Source: CAWAHD01 sp963781785 (lineage in GTDB: Bacteria > Planctomycetota > Planctomycetia > Isosphaerales > Isosphaeraceae). From it: DNA of 64,000 nt. Where the stretch lies: the NCBI GenBank assembly GCA_963781785.1, contig CAWAHD010000002.1:5270001-5334000 (forward strand). The letters are read 5' to 3'. This document shows positions 17,401 to 25,905 of this stretch, piece after piece. Made by a program: the position numbers and the translations under genes. Positions within the stretch are counted from its first letter, which is position 1. Each line of letters begins with the position of its first letter. The notes below the pieces were generated by a model. That model was not told where the DNA came from. It saw nothing but the letters and a program-made list of their open reading frames with translations, and did no database searches.

Positions 17401-18108
17401 TCAATTCCCCGGCTGTCGTTTCGGGGGCTTCTGCTGTTTGCGAATGCGCCGGGGCCGGGGCTTCGGTCCCGGCTTCTGACGTCTGAGGATTCTGCCCAGT
17501 TTCCGTTCGAGCGTTGCCAGAAACTGTTCGTCGCCAAGAGGCCGGCCAGTACGCCCGTGGGCACGGAGGAGTTTGATGTCCTCTTGTCGAATCACCCTGG
17601 CGAGGAAGCTGCGCCACGGAGGCGCCAACTTCAGGAGAGGAGCGACGCGGACGAGCGCGTCGTCCCGTCGGCGCACGTGGGCAGCCGCGCTGCTCCACCG
17701 ATACCGGCCGGGCGCCTTGACCAGCCCCGCGCGCACGGGGTTGAGCTCCACGTACCGCACGGCGGTCAGCAGGTACGGCTTATCGAGCACGAACGAAGCG
17801 AACCGCCCCTGCCACAGATGGCCTTGCCATCTCTCGCGGAGGTTTACCATGCGGGTGTAACGCCGATGGGCCTCGCCAATCGCCCGGCGTAACCCGTCGG
17901 CTGACTGTGGAACAGCGATCAGATGAACGTGGTTGGGCATCAGGCAATACGCCCAGATCTCAACCTGATGGGCGCTGCACGATTGCCCCATCAATTCCAG
18001 GTAGCACTCGTAATCCTCGTCGCCAAAGAATGTCGGCTGGCCGCGGTTGCCCCGCTGGGTGATATGGTGAGGCAAACCAGGTACAATCACTCGTGCTAAT
18101 CGGGCCAT
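17401..18108 (-). CDS. REP-associated tyrosine transposase (RAYT, Y1_Tnp/TnpA-REP family)
   Basis: 235 codons from ATG 18108 (MARLARVIVPGLPHHITQRG); the frame extends upstream, but the family starts here. The diagnostic segments are HHITQRGNRGQPTFF, the HUH-type YCLMPNHVHLI and the RRYT helix with the active-site Tyr, followed by HLWQGRF and YVELNPVRAGLV. The C-terminus is very basic (RRQKPGPKPRPRRIRK). RAYTs are single-strand-specific HUH transposases related to IS200/IS605 that mobilise REP sequences and are usually single-copy domesticated genes. REP-like palindromes occur 4 kb away at 13053-13190. The gene lies within the interval bounded by the two tRNA fragments. Confidence 0.92.
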   Translation of the reverse strand: MARLARVIVPGLPHHITQRGNRGQPTFFGDEDYECYLELMGQSCSAHQVEIWAYCLMPNHVHLIAVPQSADGLRRAIGEAHRRYTRMVNLRERWQGHLWQGRFASFVLDKPYLLTAVRYVELNPVRAGLVKAPGRYRWSSAAAHVRRRDDALVRVAPLLKLAPPWRSFLARVIRQEDIKLLRAHGRTGRPLGDEQFLATLERKLGRILRRQKPGPKPRPRRIRKQQKPPKRQPGN

Positions 18109-18297
18109 CAACCAAGCGTATCCAACTCCCGATCCTCGGTCAATAATTGAGTATGATGTCCCCCGAACCCAGGCTGCCACATCGGTGACATAGACGTCAC
18201 TTTGGAATCTCGCGAACACTGCTCGTGTAAGAATCTTCCAACCGAAGAACAAGAACAATCGCAATGACGCGGAACGCCTGGCGAAGGTGTCTGGCGA

Positions 18298-21200
18298 TCA
18301 GTCCAAGCGCCGTGTCGCCCGCCTCGTTTGCTCCCACGCCAGATCGCCGAAATGCGATTGCGGCGCTGGCCAACTGGCCAGCGCGCCCAGGGCCTGGTCG
18401 ACAACGTCCAGCGGAAGGTACGGGCACGGCACCGGTACGGCCGGCTTGCTCAATTCCGACGGCGACAAGGCTGCGGGGCCTTCGTCCCAGTTCGCGAATC
18501 GCGGTGCGGGCAGCGCGTCGCTCAAACCGGCCCGGACATTCGATAGCGGACCAGCTACGTCGAGCTCACCAGGCTGTGGGCGACTGCCAATCGCGGCCAG
18601 GACGACGCCCGGAGAATTCGCAGGCGGCGGGTCGATGAAGAGGCCATTCAAAATCGCGTTGGAACCGGTCTCACGCGTGAACGTGATCAATACATTACCC
18701 GACACAGTCCAGTTGTAATAAATCCCGTTCGAAAAATCCGTCGCCGTTTCGGTCGCCAGCACTGCCGATGTCGACGCGTTGCTCAATTGAATCTGCTCGC
18801 GCCGCGCGTTGTTGCCGTTGTAGTCCAGCAGGTACAGCTCGATGTCGTGCGTCTGACCGTCGGTGAAGTTGAGATCCACGGTGAACGACGTCCCTGAGTA
18901 CCAGCATGCAGCGATCCGCCCCGTGCCGGTGCCGGGAGCATCTTCGAGTGCCTGCACCGACGTCGTGGCGGTACTCCACGTATAGGAGAGCTCGTTTGAC
19001 GGGGTGACGGTGACCGAGGACGGATAGCTCGAGCCGCTATTGATCACGTTGTAGCCTACCGTGCCGTACTTGCCCGACCAGTTCCCCTCGGTCGAGACAT
19101 CGCTCCCAAGATACGTTGCCGTCGTTAAAGGCGCGTCGATGAAGAGGCCGTTCAGAATCGCGTTGGGACCCGTCTCGCACGTAAACGTGATCAAAACATT
19201 ACCCGCTACAGTCCAGTTGTAATAAATCCCGTTCGAAAAATCCGTCGCCGTTTCGGTCGCCAGCACTGCCGATGTCGACGCGTTGCTCAATTGAATCTGC
19301 TCGCGCCGCGCGTTGTTGCCGTTATAGTCCAGCAGGTACAGCTCGATGTCGTGCGTCTGACCGTCGGTGAAGTTGAGATCCACGGTGAACGACGTCCCTG
19401 AGTACCAGCATGCAGCGATCCGCCCCGTGCCGGTGCCGGGAGCATCTTCGAGTGCCTGCACCGACGTCGTGGTGGTACTCCACGTATAGGAGAGCTCGTT
19501 TGACGGGGTGACGGTGACCGAGGACGGATAGCTCGAGCCGCTATTGATCACGTTGTAGCCTACCGTGCCGTACTTGCCCGACCAGTTCCCCTCGGTCGAG
19601 ACATCGCTCCCAAGATACGTTGCCGTCGTTAAGGGCGGGTCGATGAAGAGGCCATTCAGAATCGCGTTGGGACCGGTCTCACGCGTGAACGTGATCAATA
19701 CATTACCCGACACAGTCCAGTTGTAATAAATCCCGTTCGAAAAATCCGTCGCCGTTTCGGTCGCCAGCACTGCCGATGTCGACGCGTTGCTCAATTGAAT
19801 CTGCTCGCGCCGCGCGTTGTTGCCGTTGTAGTCCAGCAGGTACAGCTCGATGTCGTGCGTCTGACCGTCGGTGAAGTTGAGATCCACGGTGAACGACGTC
19901 CCTGAGTACCAGCATGCAGCGATCCGCCCCGTGCCGGTGCCGGGAGCATCTTCGAGTGCCTGCACCGACGTCGTGGTGGTACTCCACGTATAGGAGAGCT
20001 CGTTTGACGGGGTGACGGTGACCGAGGACGGATAGCTCGAGCCGCTATTGATCACGTTGTAGCCTACCGTGCCGTACTTGCCCGACCAGTTCCCCTGGGT
20101 TCTTGCATCGCTCCCAAGATACGTTGCAGTCGTTAGAGGCGGGTCGATGAAGAGGCCATTCAGAATCGCGTTGGGACCCGTTTCGCACGTGAACGTGATC
20201 AAAACATTACCCGACACGGTCCAGGTGTCGTAAATCCCGTTCGAAAAATCCGTCGCCGTTTCGGTCGCCAGCACTGCCGATGTCGACGCGTTGCTCAATT
20301 GAATCTGCTCGCGCCGCGCGTTGTTGCCGTTGTAGTCCAGCAGGTACAGCTCGATGTCGTGCGTCTGACCGTCGGTAAAGTTGAGATCCACGGTGAACGA
20401 CGTCCCTGAGTACCAGCATGCAGCGATCCGCCCCGTGCCGGTGCCGGGAGCATCTTCGAGTGCCTGCATCGACGTCGTGGTGGTACTCCACGTATAGGAG
20501 AGCTCGTTTGACGGGGTGACGATGACCGAGGACGGATAGCTCGAGCCGCTATTGATCACGTTGTAGCCTGCCGTGCCGTACTTGCCCGACCAGTTCCCCT
20601 GCGTGGTCGAGTCGGTACCCAGGAACACGGCGGTCGCCAGCGGATTAAGGAGCCCGTAGACGTCGATCTCGCCATCCGTTGCCACGAAGACTTTGCCGTT
20701 CGCCACGACTGGCGCCATGAACCTCACCGCCAGTCCGGCTTGGTCTCGACTCGCTACCTGCTGGCTGTTGTAAAGTTCATCCGAAAGGTTTGAAGCATCG
20801 TAGGCGTACAGCACAGCCGGGCTTTGGAGTGCGTTGCTGGTCTCTAGCGCCCAGACGATTCCGTCGGACGTGCCGTTGGCCGAGACGATCGGCGACGCGC
20901 CGGGGTATTGAAATGCGTTTGCAGACTCGGAGCTGGGCGACGTCGACAGCAAGCCATCGTTGACCTGGAAAGCTTCCAGGTCATCTCCCACGCCACCGTA
21001 GTACACATCGCCGTTAAAGTAGGCCGGGGTGTCGAATGAACCCCCGAGCGTGCCGTCCGACCCGAGGACACCGTCCAGCTCCTGCACATTGTCGTTGGCA
21101 TCGGGGTTGAACTTCCCCATGTTGTCGCAGTTGATCACATAGATGGTTCCTTGCTTTCCAGCCGCGACCAGCTCTTTCGGGTAGGGCCCCGGCTGAGGCG

Positions 21201-22308
21201 GCAAGAGCATGATCCCGCCCGAATCGAGATCCAGATCGTCGTCGTCCAAGGTCTGCTCGTTGTCTGGCGTGAAGTAGTCACCGACCTTTAGTCCCCAACC
21301 GTTGATGTTCTGGTTGGTGGGACTGGAGCTGGGATCGACGGCGAGCTTGATGACAGAATCGCCATAGTCGCCATCGATCGGAAACCCGCTCGAATTGAGT
21401 GTGGTGTCGAAGGTGCCGTTGCCCGTGGAAAGATAGATGTAGGTGCCGTCAGTCGCCATCCCGCCGTTATTCAGCCAGATACCGCCCTCTGCGCCGTTGG
21501 GAGTGCCGTTGAACACAGCGACCTGTTGCAAGGTGGCGGCACGGTAGCCCATGACCCAACCGTGATAGGGCTGGGAGTCGCCCCAGGAGGCGAAGCTGAC
21601 ATAGACGACTCCGTTTAACAACAGCAGGGCTGGACGCTGGTCCTGCTGGAGCGCGTTAAAGACAACATGTCCCTGACCGTCGTTTCCCTCGCCGGTGCCG
21701 TTGACCGAGCCAAAGATGGTAACCGGGCCGCCGTCGATCTCGGCCCCGGTGGCGGCGTCGAGGGCATAGAGGCTGTATTCATAGGACACGCTGGAGCCCG
21801 AGACATCTTTGGTGTAGGCGACCACATACAGCGTGTCGGTGGTGGGGTCAATGACAGGCGCACTGGTGATGCCCACCATGGGCGCGATGGCGTAGGGGTC
21901 GGGAAGGTCTCCGCTGGGAACGGGCGTGACCCCGGCCGACGGATTGTCCAGGCTATCATGCCAGAGCGTGTTGCCGTTGTCGGCGTCGTCGGCATAGACG
22001 CTGTCATTCTCGGTCGCGATGAACAAGACGTTATGCGTGCCCTCGCCGGGAATGGCGAGAGAGGGCACGTTCAGGGGCTGCGCATAGACCTGGCCGTCCA
22101 CGGGCATCGAGTAGAGCTTGCCGAACTGGTCCGACGTGACGTTGGATGGGGTAAGGACTGTCTCCTGCGAATCAAGGCCGTCCAAGGAGCCGTCGTAGCG
22201 GAACGTGAGGACGCTGGCGGCAAGCATCCGCCGGGTCTCCAGTACTTCGAGGGGCGGCGCGATTGTCCACTGACGCCCACCACGGTTGCGTCTCCTGGTC
22301 CGTTTCAT
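18298..22308 (-). CDS. PQQ-like beta-propeller surface protein with four near-identical 168-residue repeats
   Basis: 1,336 codons. The N-terminus is basic (MKRTRRRNRGGRQW) followed by LETRRMLAA, the planctomycete extracellular motif. Residues about 45-550 are a pyrrolo-quinoline-quinone-like propeller (repeated VLFIATENDSVYADDADNG, LYALDAATGAEI, GTIYVINCDN). Residues about 557-1229 are four 168-residue modules starting TATYLGSD and containing NWSGKYGT, SYTWSTTT, RIAACWYSGTSFTVDLNF and VLITFTRETG; this beta-rich module is frequent in planctomycete surface proteins, but I know no name for it. A 105-residue Pro/Ala-rich tail ends the protein. Probably surface displayed; function unknown, perhaps sugar or matrix binding. 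Confidence 0.88.
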   Translation of the reverse strand: MKRTRRRNRGGRQWTIAPPLEVLETRRMLAASVLTFRYDGSLDGLDSQETVLTPSNVTSDQFGKLYSMPVDGQVYAQPLNVPSLAIPGEGTHNVLFIATENDSVYADDADNGNTLWHDSLDNPSAGVTPVPSGDLPDPYAIAPMVGITSAPVIDPTTDTLYVVAYTKDVSGSSVSYEYSLYALDAATGAEIDGGPVTIFGSVNGTGEGNDGQGHVVFNALQQDQRPALLLLNGVVYVSFASWGDSQPYHGWVMGYRAATLQQVAVFNGTPNGAEGGIWLNNGGMATDGTYIYLSTGNGTFDTTLNSSGFPIDGDYGDSVIKLAVDPSSSPTNQNINGWGLKVGDYFTPDNEQTLDDDDLDLDSGGIMLLPPQPGPYPKELVAAGKQGTIYVINCDNMGKFNPDANDNVQELDGVLGSDGTLGGSFDTPAYFNGDVYYGGVGDDLEAFQVNDGLLSTSPSSESANAFQYPGASPIVSANGTSDGIVWALETSNALQSPAVLYAYDASNLSDELYNSQQVASRDQAGLAVRFMAPVVANGKVFVATDGEIDVYGLLNPLATAVFLGTDSTTQGNWSGKYGTAGYNVINSGSSYPSSVIVTPSNELSYTWSTTTTSMQALEDAPGTGTGRIAACWYSGTSFTVDLNFTDGQTHDIELYLLDYNGNNARREQIQLSNASTSAVLATETATDFSNGIYDTWTVSGNVLITFTCETGPNAILNGLFIDPPLTTATYLGSDARTQGNWSGKYGTVGYNVINSGSSYPSSVTVTPSNELSYTWSTTTTSVQALEDAPGTGTGRIAACWYSGTSFTVDLNFTDGQTHDIELYLLDYNGNNARREQIQLSNASTSAVLATETATDFSNGIYYNWTVSGNVLITFTRETGPNAILNGLFIDPPLTTATYLGSDVSTEGNWSGKYGTVGYNVINSGSSYPSSVTVTPSNELSYTWSTTTTSVQALEDAPGTGTGRIAACWYSGTSFTVDLNFTDGQTHDIELYLLDYNGNNARREQIQLSNASTSAVLATETATDFSNGIYYNWTVAGNVLITFTCETGPNAILNGLFIDAPLTTATYLGSDVSTEGNWSGKYGTVGYNVINSGSSYPSSVTVTPSNELSYTWSTATTSVQALEDAPGTGTGRIAACWYSGTSFTVDLNFTDGQTHDIELYLLDYNGNNARREQIQLSNASTSAVLATETATDFSNGIYYNWTVSGNVLITFTRETGSNAILNGLFIDPPPANSPGVVLAAIGSRPQPGELDVAGPLSNVRAGLSDALPAPRFANWDEGPAALSPSELSKPAVPVPCPYLPLDVVDQALGALASWPAPQSHFGDLAWEQTRRATRRLD
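18620..20636 (-). repeat. Four tandem 504-bp coding repeats, nearly identical in DNA
   Basis: Each unit is 504 bases (168 codons). Within the units, differences are limited to scattered substitutions, many silent (for example TTATAGTCC versus TTGTAGTCC), while long stretches are identical across all four. Such identity points to recent duplication or gene conversion and makes the unit number prone to change and to assembly collapse. Confidence 0.9.
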
Positions 22309-22432
22309 GGCGCTGCGCCGACCTTCCTCTGGTGTAGTCCGTTAGCGTAAGTTGCAAATAGAGGGCGTATACGTCGATGTTATAGCGGTAACGCGCGGCA
22401 TTTTTCAAACACGTTTCCAGTTTCGCGTCGAA

Positions 22433-22490
22433 TACCGGCGGTGGGAATCGAACCCACACGGACGTTCCCGCCCAGAGGATTTTAAGTCCT
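22433..22490 (-). other. 3' half of a tRNA-Leu(UAA)-like type II tRNA (attachment-site-like fragment)
   Basis: Minus strand: anticodon arm AGGA-CTTAAAA-TCCT (anticodon TAA), a variable-arm hairpin with GGGCGGGAACGTCC, an intact T arm GTGGG-TTCGATT-CCCAC, and a 3' acceptor strand CGCCGGTA. The D arm and 5' acceptor strand are absent from the preceding 100 bases. It matches the fragment at 15255-15313 at most positions and has the same orientation. Interpreted as an att-site remnant rather than a tRNA gene. Confidence 0.7.
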
Positions 22491-22549
22491 ATGAGGTAGT
22501 CGTCGTAAATCCAAACGGGAACGTCACTTCTTGTGCCGAAGGAAATCTC

Positions 22550-22696
22550 CTGCCCACCAGATGCCCACCGACACTTGTAGAGGCCGATTCGGATCTCATC
22601 ATGGTGATCCAGATGTGGGACAGGCTGCCTCTGTCCTTCCGCGCTGGCATCGTGGCCATGGTCGAGGCGCTGTCGATCAAGGCGGACGAACAGTGA
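22550..22696 (+). pseudogene. Possible C-terminal tail of a tyrosine recombinase (integrase) remnant
   Basis: The plus frame ending at TGA 22694-22696 encodes VEADSDLIMVIQMWDRLPLS and then FRAGIVAMVEAL. This resembles, from memory, the short conserved tail D-P-x-L-x-x-V-x-x-W-x-x-LP-x-x-x-R-AGI found at the ends of planctomycete integrases. Nothing of the catalytic domain is present. Its position beside a 3' tRNA fragment, where an integrase gene would normally sit, supports the reading. Low confidence because the match is short and unverified. Confidence 0.35.
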
Positions 22697-22706
22697 GCCC
22701 AATACA

Positions 22707-22808
22707 CCGTCACTACAGACACTACCGTCACTAATGTGGAGAAAATGCTTTAATTTAAGTATTTATCGCCGTGACGGTCGCCGTGAGCGATCGTCACGAC
22801 CGTCACTA
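22707..22808. repeat. Iterated CCGTCACTA motifs
   Basis: CCGTCACTA occurs at 22707-22715, 22725-22733 and 22800-22808, with related TCGTCACGA and inverted GTGACGG copies between them and an AT-rich stretch at about 22741-22766. Iterated motifs beside AT-rich DNA next to an att-like tRNA fragment could be recombinase or replication-protein binding sites of a lost integrative element. Confidence 0.45.
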
Positions 22809-23529
22809 CTTTGGTCCGCCGCGCTTCTCACCATCCGTCCTCCTATCCGCGTCGAGCGGGGCTTTAGGTTTTATAATTAACTGGAGTGGCGGGCGCTCCC
22901 CAGTCTAAAGTCGGGAAGTCGGGACTCGCTGTGAGTAGGTGGGTGTTGATCACCGGCAATTTCACGTGTGTTGCGGTCGGCTCTAAAAACGGTGGCACGA
23001 GCCGACAAGAATCGCAATGGGACTTTTGTCGACCTCAGTATTACATGCACGCCGACGGATCGCGAGTGATTGGCTGGCACAATCTCGACTTTGAGCCGCT
23101 CATCGCTCGCAGCCATGTCCGCTCGAATCCGAGCAGAACACCGCATGCGGAAGGTCCCCCTAGCAACCCTGCGCACGCGAAGCCGCCACTGGAAAGCTTC
23201 GGGGGCATCTCGAACTTCAGGCCGGAGCCGCCGCCGAGTCGATTACGCGCTGGTTGGCCCAGTCGCGTGCCTTGTGCCAGGGCATGCGACGCAGAGCAGT
23301 CAAGTCTCCAGGCGCGACGCGCGATCACCTCTGCAAAACTCCCATAATGGGATTTTTGCGCGGCACCCAGGACGACCGGACTACGCAAGCGCCCATCACC
23401 ATCGGCTCCTGGCTTAACCCCTTCTTAATCGCCGCTCCACCTTCTTAGACATGCCATTCAGAAGTGGACCGCGCTGCCAATCCAAATTCCGCACGCTATT
23501 GTGGCACGATTCACCCTAATAAGGAAAAG
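22809..23529. other. Intergenic region with no supported gene
   Basis: About 720 bases with frames open on both strands over the same interval, which is usual for GC-rich non-coding DNA. A second AT-rich patch (TTTATAATTAACT at about 22869-22881) is the only compositional feature. Confidence 0.4.
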
Positions 23530-23901
23530 ATGTTGTTTTCTTCGCGCGTTGTTCTCACACGCGCGGAACACGTTCTAGGGTACGCCTGGGAGGACCAGAT
23601 GCCCAAGGACGATGACATCGATTCCCGCGCGTGCGACATCCACGAACTTGTGGACCGGCTTGCTCCAGGCAGTCAACTTACTCTGATCTTTACGTCCGCG
23701 CTCGGCGAAGAATGTCGGCGGCACCGCGTTGTGGAACACGCTGACAAGAACATTGTGCGGCTAGCGACGGTGCCGCCGGAGAAAGAGCCCGTCGTCGAAA
23801 TCGTCTTTTGGCCAGGGCACCGCATCTTCGTGCTGAGTGACGGCTTTATGCTGGTATCCCGGAGTGGGATCGGTTCCCGATATGCTTGGGGCCACGTCTG
23901 A
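23530..23901 (+). CDS. Small protein of unknown function
   Basis: 123 codons from ATG 23530, chosen over the upstream frame start at 23464 because AAGGA sits 4 bases before it. The product has a regular globular pattern: RVVLTRAEHVLGYAWEDQ, then a helix DIDSRACDIHELVDRL, strands LTLIFTSAL, RRHRVVEHADKNIVRLATVP, VVEIVFWPGHRIFVLSDGF and MLVSRSGIGS. No signal peptide, membrane segment or known motif. The flanks show traces of mobile elements on both sides. I do not recognise the family. Confidence 0.55.
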   Translation: MLFSSRVVLTRAEHVLGYAWEDQMPKDDDIDSRACDIHELVDRLAPGSQLTLIFTSALGEECRRHRVVEHADKNIVRLATVPPEKEPVVEIVFWPGHRIFVLSDGFMLVSRSGIGSRYAWGHV

Positions 23902-24126
23902 GCGTGAGCTGCTGCTGCGCCCGAGCCTCGAACAACAGAGCTAGCGGCCACTCGGTTTCACTTTGTTGCTCAACGGCGGAATCTGTGCTCTGCCCGCGAC
24001 CCGTTCTGCATCGACGGTCATTTTGCCGCGGCTGATTCGACTTCGATCCTACGATGTCCTTAGACTATCAGGCCGGCAGACTAACGTGGGCCAGATTGAC
24101 CCGGACTCGCCCAGCCCGGCGCCCAC

Positions 24127-24372
24127 TCAGTTCCCTCGCAGCGTCCGTTCCACGGTCAACTTGATGGCAGCACCCTTGAGATCCTTGGCGATGACCTTGC
24201 CGTCTCGGCCGATCAGTAAGATCGACGGCAGATCGATGGCACCGTATTTCTGCCTGAGTTCCCACCCGTTCGGCCAACTCAATTTCGCCTGGAGCCAGCT
24301 CCATTCGTACTGAGCGACCCGAGTTTTTGCCTCATCCCCCTGGGTATCGGAATTTAAGCCCAGTGAGAGTGA
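24127..24372 (-). pseudogene. C-terminal fragment of a TlpA-like thioredoxin-fold protein
   Basis: The minus frame ending at TGA 24129-24127 reads LNSDTQGDEAKTR, WSWLQAKLSWPNGWELRQKY, GAIDLPSILLIGRDGKVIAK and a final helix. The cis-Pro region (DLPSILLIGRDGKV) and flanking strands are those of redoxin/TlpA C-termini. The CxxC-bearing N-terminal half is missing; the frame loses sense at about 24375-24390, just before the left inverted repeat of the transposon. Probably truncated by element insertion or an associated deletion. Confidence 0.65.
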
Positions 24373-24376
24373 GCAC

Positions 24377-24411
24377 GATAATCGAGGACACTCTGATCAA
24401 GATAATCGATG
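24377..24411 (+). repeat. Left end of transposon: inverted repeat plus extra half-site
   Basis: AAGATAATCGATG at 24399-24411 is an exact inverted copy of 29036-29048. The core GATAATCGA also occurs at 24377-24385, 24 bases outward, suggesting more than one transposase binding site at this end, or that the true end lies slightly further out. Confidence 0.65.
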
Positions 24412-24510
24412 GTTCATCGCTCGCCGGATGATCGGCCGGAGTACCGGTGGCCTCTTCTCTGATCGGTCGTTTGACGGGGTGGTGCGGAGACAATGCCGCG
24501 TAGCGGTTTC

Positions 24511-24861
24511 TCACCAGCGCCGGATCCAGGGCACTTCACGACCGAGCCTCTGGCAGAGGTCGATGGCCGCGTGATGTAGGGGCAGCTTGGTAGCAACGGC
24601 CCAGAGATCGAGCTGGTTGCCATGGCTGTGGCAGCCATGGCAGTAGTAACGACCGGTGGCCAGGTTTACTGAAAAGCAGCGACTGCGCCGGGACGCGGAC
24701 TCGTGCAACGGGCAGACGCCGTAGCACTGCGCACCGCATCGAGCCGAGGGCTGGAACCCGAGGAGCGTCAGGACCTGCTCCATCGTGATTTCGGCGCGCA
24801 GCACGTTGAAGTCTACGCCGGGCACGGGTGATCCTGTCTCGGTGGAAGTGACGCGCTCCAT
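24511..24861 (-). CDS. CHC2 (DnaG primase-type) zinc-finger protein, stand-alone
   Basis: 116 codons from ATG 24861; a TTG eight codons upstream is the alternative. It begins VDFNVLRAEITMEQVLTLLG, the helix before the finger in DnaG. The CHC2 ligands follow: C-x2-H in CPLHESAS and C-x2-C in YYCHGCHSHGNQLDL, then a short helical tail (HAAIDLCQRLG). In DnaG this domain recognises template DNA; the catalytic TOPRIM domain is absent here. It is the last gene of the transposon, 60 bases after the RepA-like gene. Inferred role: template or replisome recognition for the element; alternatively a transcription regulator. Confidence 0.88.
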   Translation of the reverse strand: MERVTSTETGSPVPGVDFNVLRAEITMEQVLTLLGFQPSARCGAQCYGVCPLHESASRRSRCFSVNLATGRYYCHGCHSHGNQLDLWAVATKLPLHHAAIDLCQRLGREVPWIRRW

Positions 24862-24921
24862 TGGAATCGTTCCGTTCCCTCTCAACTCTCTATGGGGAAC
24901 GGGAACGGCCCATCCAATCGA

Positions 24922-25905
24922 TCAATCCCGGCGCTGCCAACCTGCGGGCGTGCGGCACAGCCGGCCAGCTTGCTCCAGCGACTCAAGCACCTCGCCCAGG
25001 CGCTCATTCTTGACCCCGAGGGTATCCCGGATCCTGGCTCGCGTCGCGGTCGCGCCCTGACCCAGAAGGTCCAGCACGCGCTCCTCGAGGCTGGGCTGCT
25101 TGCCGTCCGTGGCAACCTTGGTCGAACCATCCCGCAGCTCCCCGATGACTTCCAGGTGGGTCGTCTCGGCGTCAGTCGTAACCAGTTGCAGACAGACCGG
25201 CGCTGACGCTGGCGCGGCGCGGTGCTCGCTGGAGAGCACCAGTTGTTCCCTGGCTCGCCGGAGGTAGAGGTTCGAGTCGCCGAAGGCATGGATGTCGCCG
25301 GAGCCGCGCAACCCCTGGCCGGCGGCCACTCCTCCGACGGCATTCTTGCGCGTGTGATGCACCAAGAGGACCGAGAGATCGAGGTCCCTTTGCAACGACC
25401 GGAAGTACGCCAACAACTCGGCCACTTCGCCTGCGTTGTTCTCATCGATGCCGTGCAGCCGCACCAAGGGATCCAACAGCAGGAGCCGGGGCCGGAGCCG
25501 CCTGGCGGTCTCCTTGAGCCTGGTGCGGTCGGCACTCCGGTCAAGCCGGAGCAGAGGCGCCGTGATCACGTGGATGCACACCTGGCTCAGTTCCAAACCG
25601 CGATGCCGGGCCATCCCCTCGACGCGCTCGCGCACGACCGGCAGTGCGTCTTCAGCCAGGTAAGCCAGGACCGGCCCCGGGTCCGGCGCGGCATACCTTC
25701 CCAGGCATGCCGTGCCGGTGGCAACGCTCAAGGCAATGTCCAGCCCCAGCCAGGTCTTGGCGCACTTGGGAGCGCCGCCGATCACGCCAACCGAGCTTGC
25801 TCCCCAGAGCTGCTCGACAAGCCAGCGATGGCCGCTTTCCCCGCTCTCAATCTCTCCCACACGCACGACCGGAAGGGGTTGATCCGCAGTCGCGGGCATC
25901 TTCAC
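24922..25905 (-). CDS. RepA-like (AAA_25) hexameric ATPase/helicase-type protein
   Basis: 327 codons; GTG start at 25905 overlapping the upstream stop (GTGA). The Walker A region GGAPKCAKTWL at about residues 38-48 is of the RepA/RecA-like AAA_25 type, with Ala where Gly is usual (CAKT, not CGKT). Walker B is LLLLDPLVRL at about 136-145, followed by LDLSVLLVHHTRK (sensor), then a C-terminal winged-helix-like segment (LEERVLDLLGQGATATRARI). Related proteins are plasmid and satellite-phage replicative helicases that unwind origins. In this transposon it may load or act as a helicase during replicative transposition, or act as a second target-site factor; both are inference. Confidence 0.88.
   Translation of the reverse strand: MKMPATADQPLPVVRVGEIESGESGHRWLVEQLWGASSVGVIGGAPKCAKTWLGLDIALSVATGTACLGRYAAPDPGPVLAYLAEDALPVVRERVEGMARHRGLELSQVCIHVITAPLLRLDRSADRTRLKETARRLRPRLLLLDPLVRLHGIDENNAGEVAELLAYFRSLQRDLDLSVLLVHHTRKNAVGGVAAGQGLRGSGDIHAFGDSNLYLRRAREQLVLSSEHRAAPASAPVCLQLVTTDAETTHLEVIGELRDGSTKVATDGKQPSLEERVLDLLGQGATATRARIRDTLGVKNERLGEVLESLEQAGRLCRTPAGWQRRD

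Noticed and set aside
18695..20491. Repeated 94-codon minus-strand proteins
   Set aside because: They are out-of-frame copies inside the four 504-bp repeats of the propeller protein.
22433..22490. Functional tRNA-Leu(UAA) gene
   Set aside because: T arm and variable arm are good, but no D arm or matching 5' acceptor strand occurs upstream.
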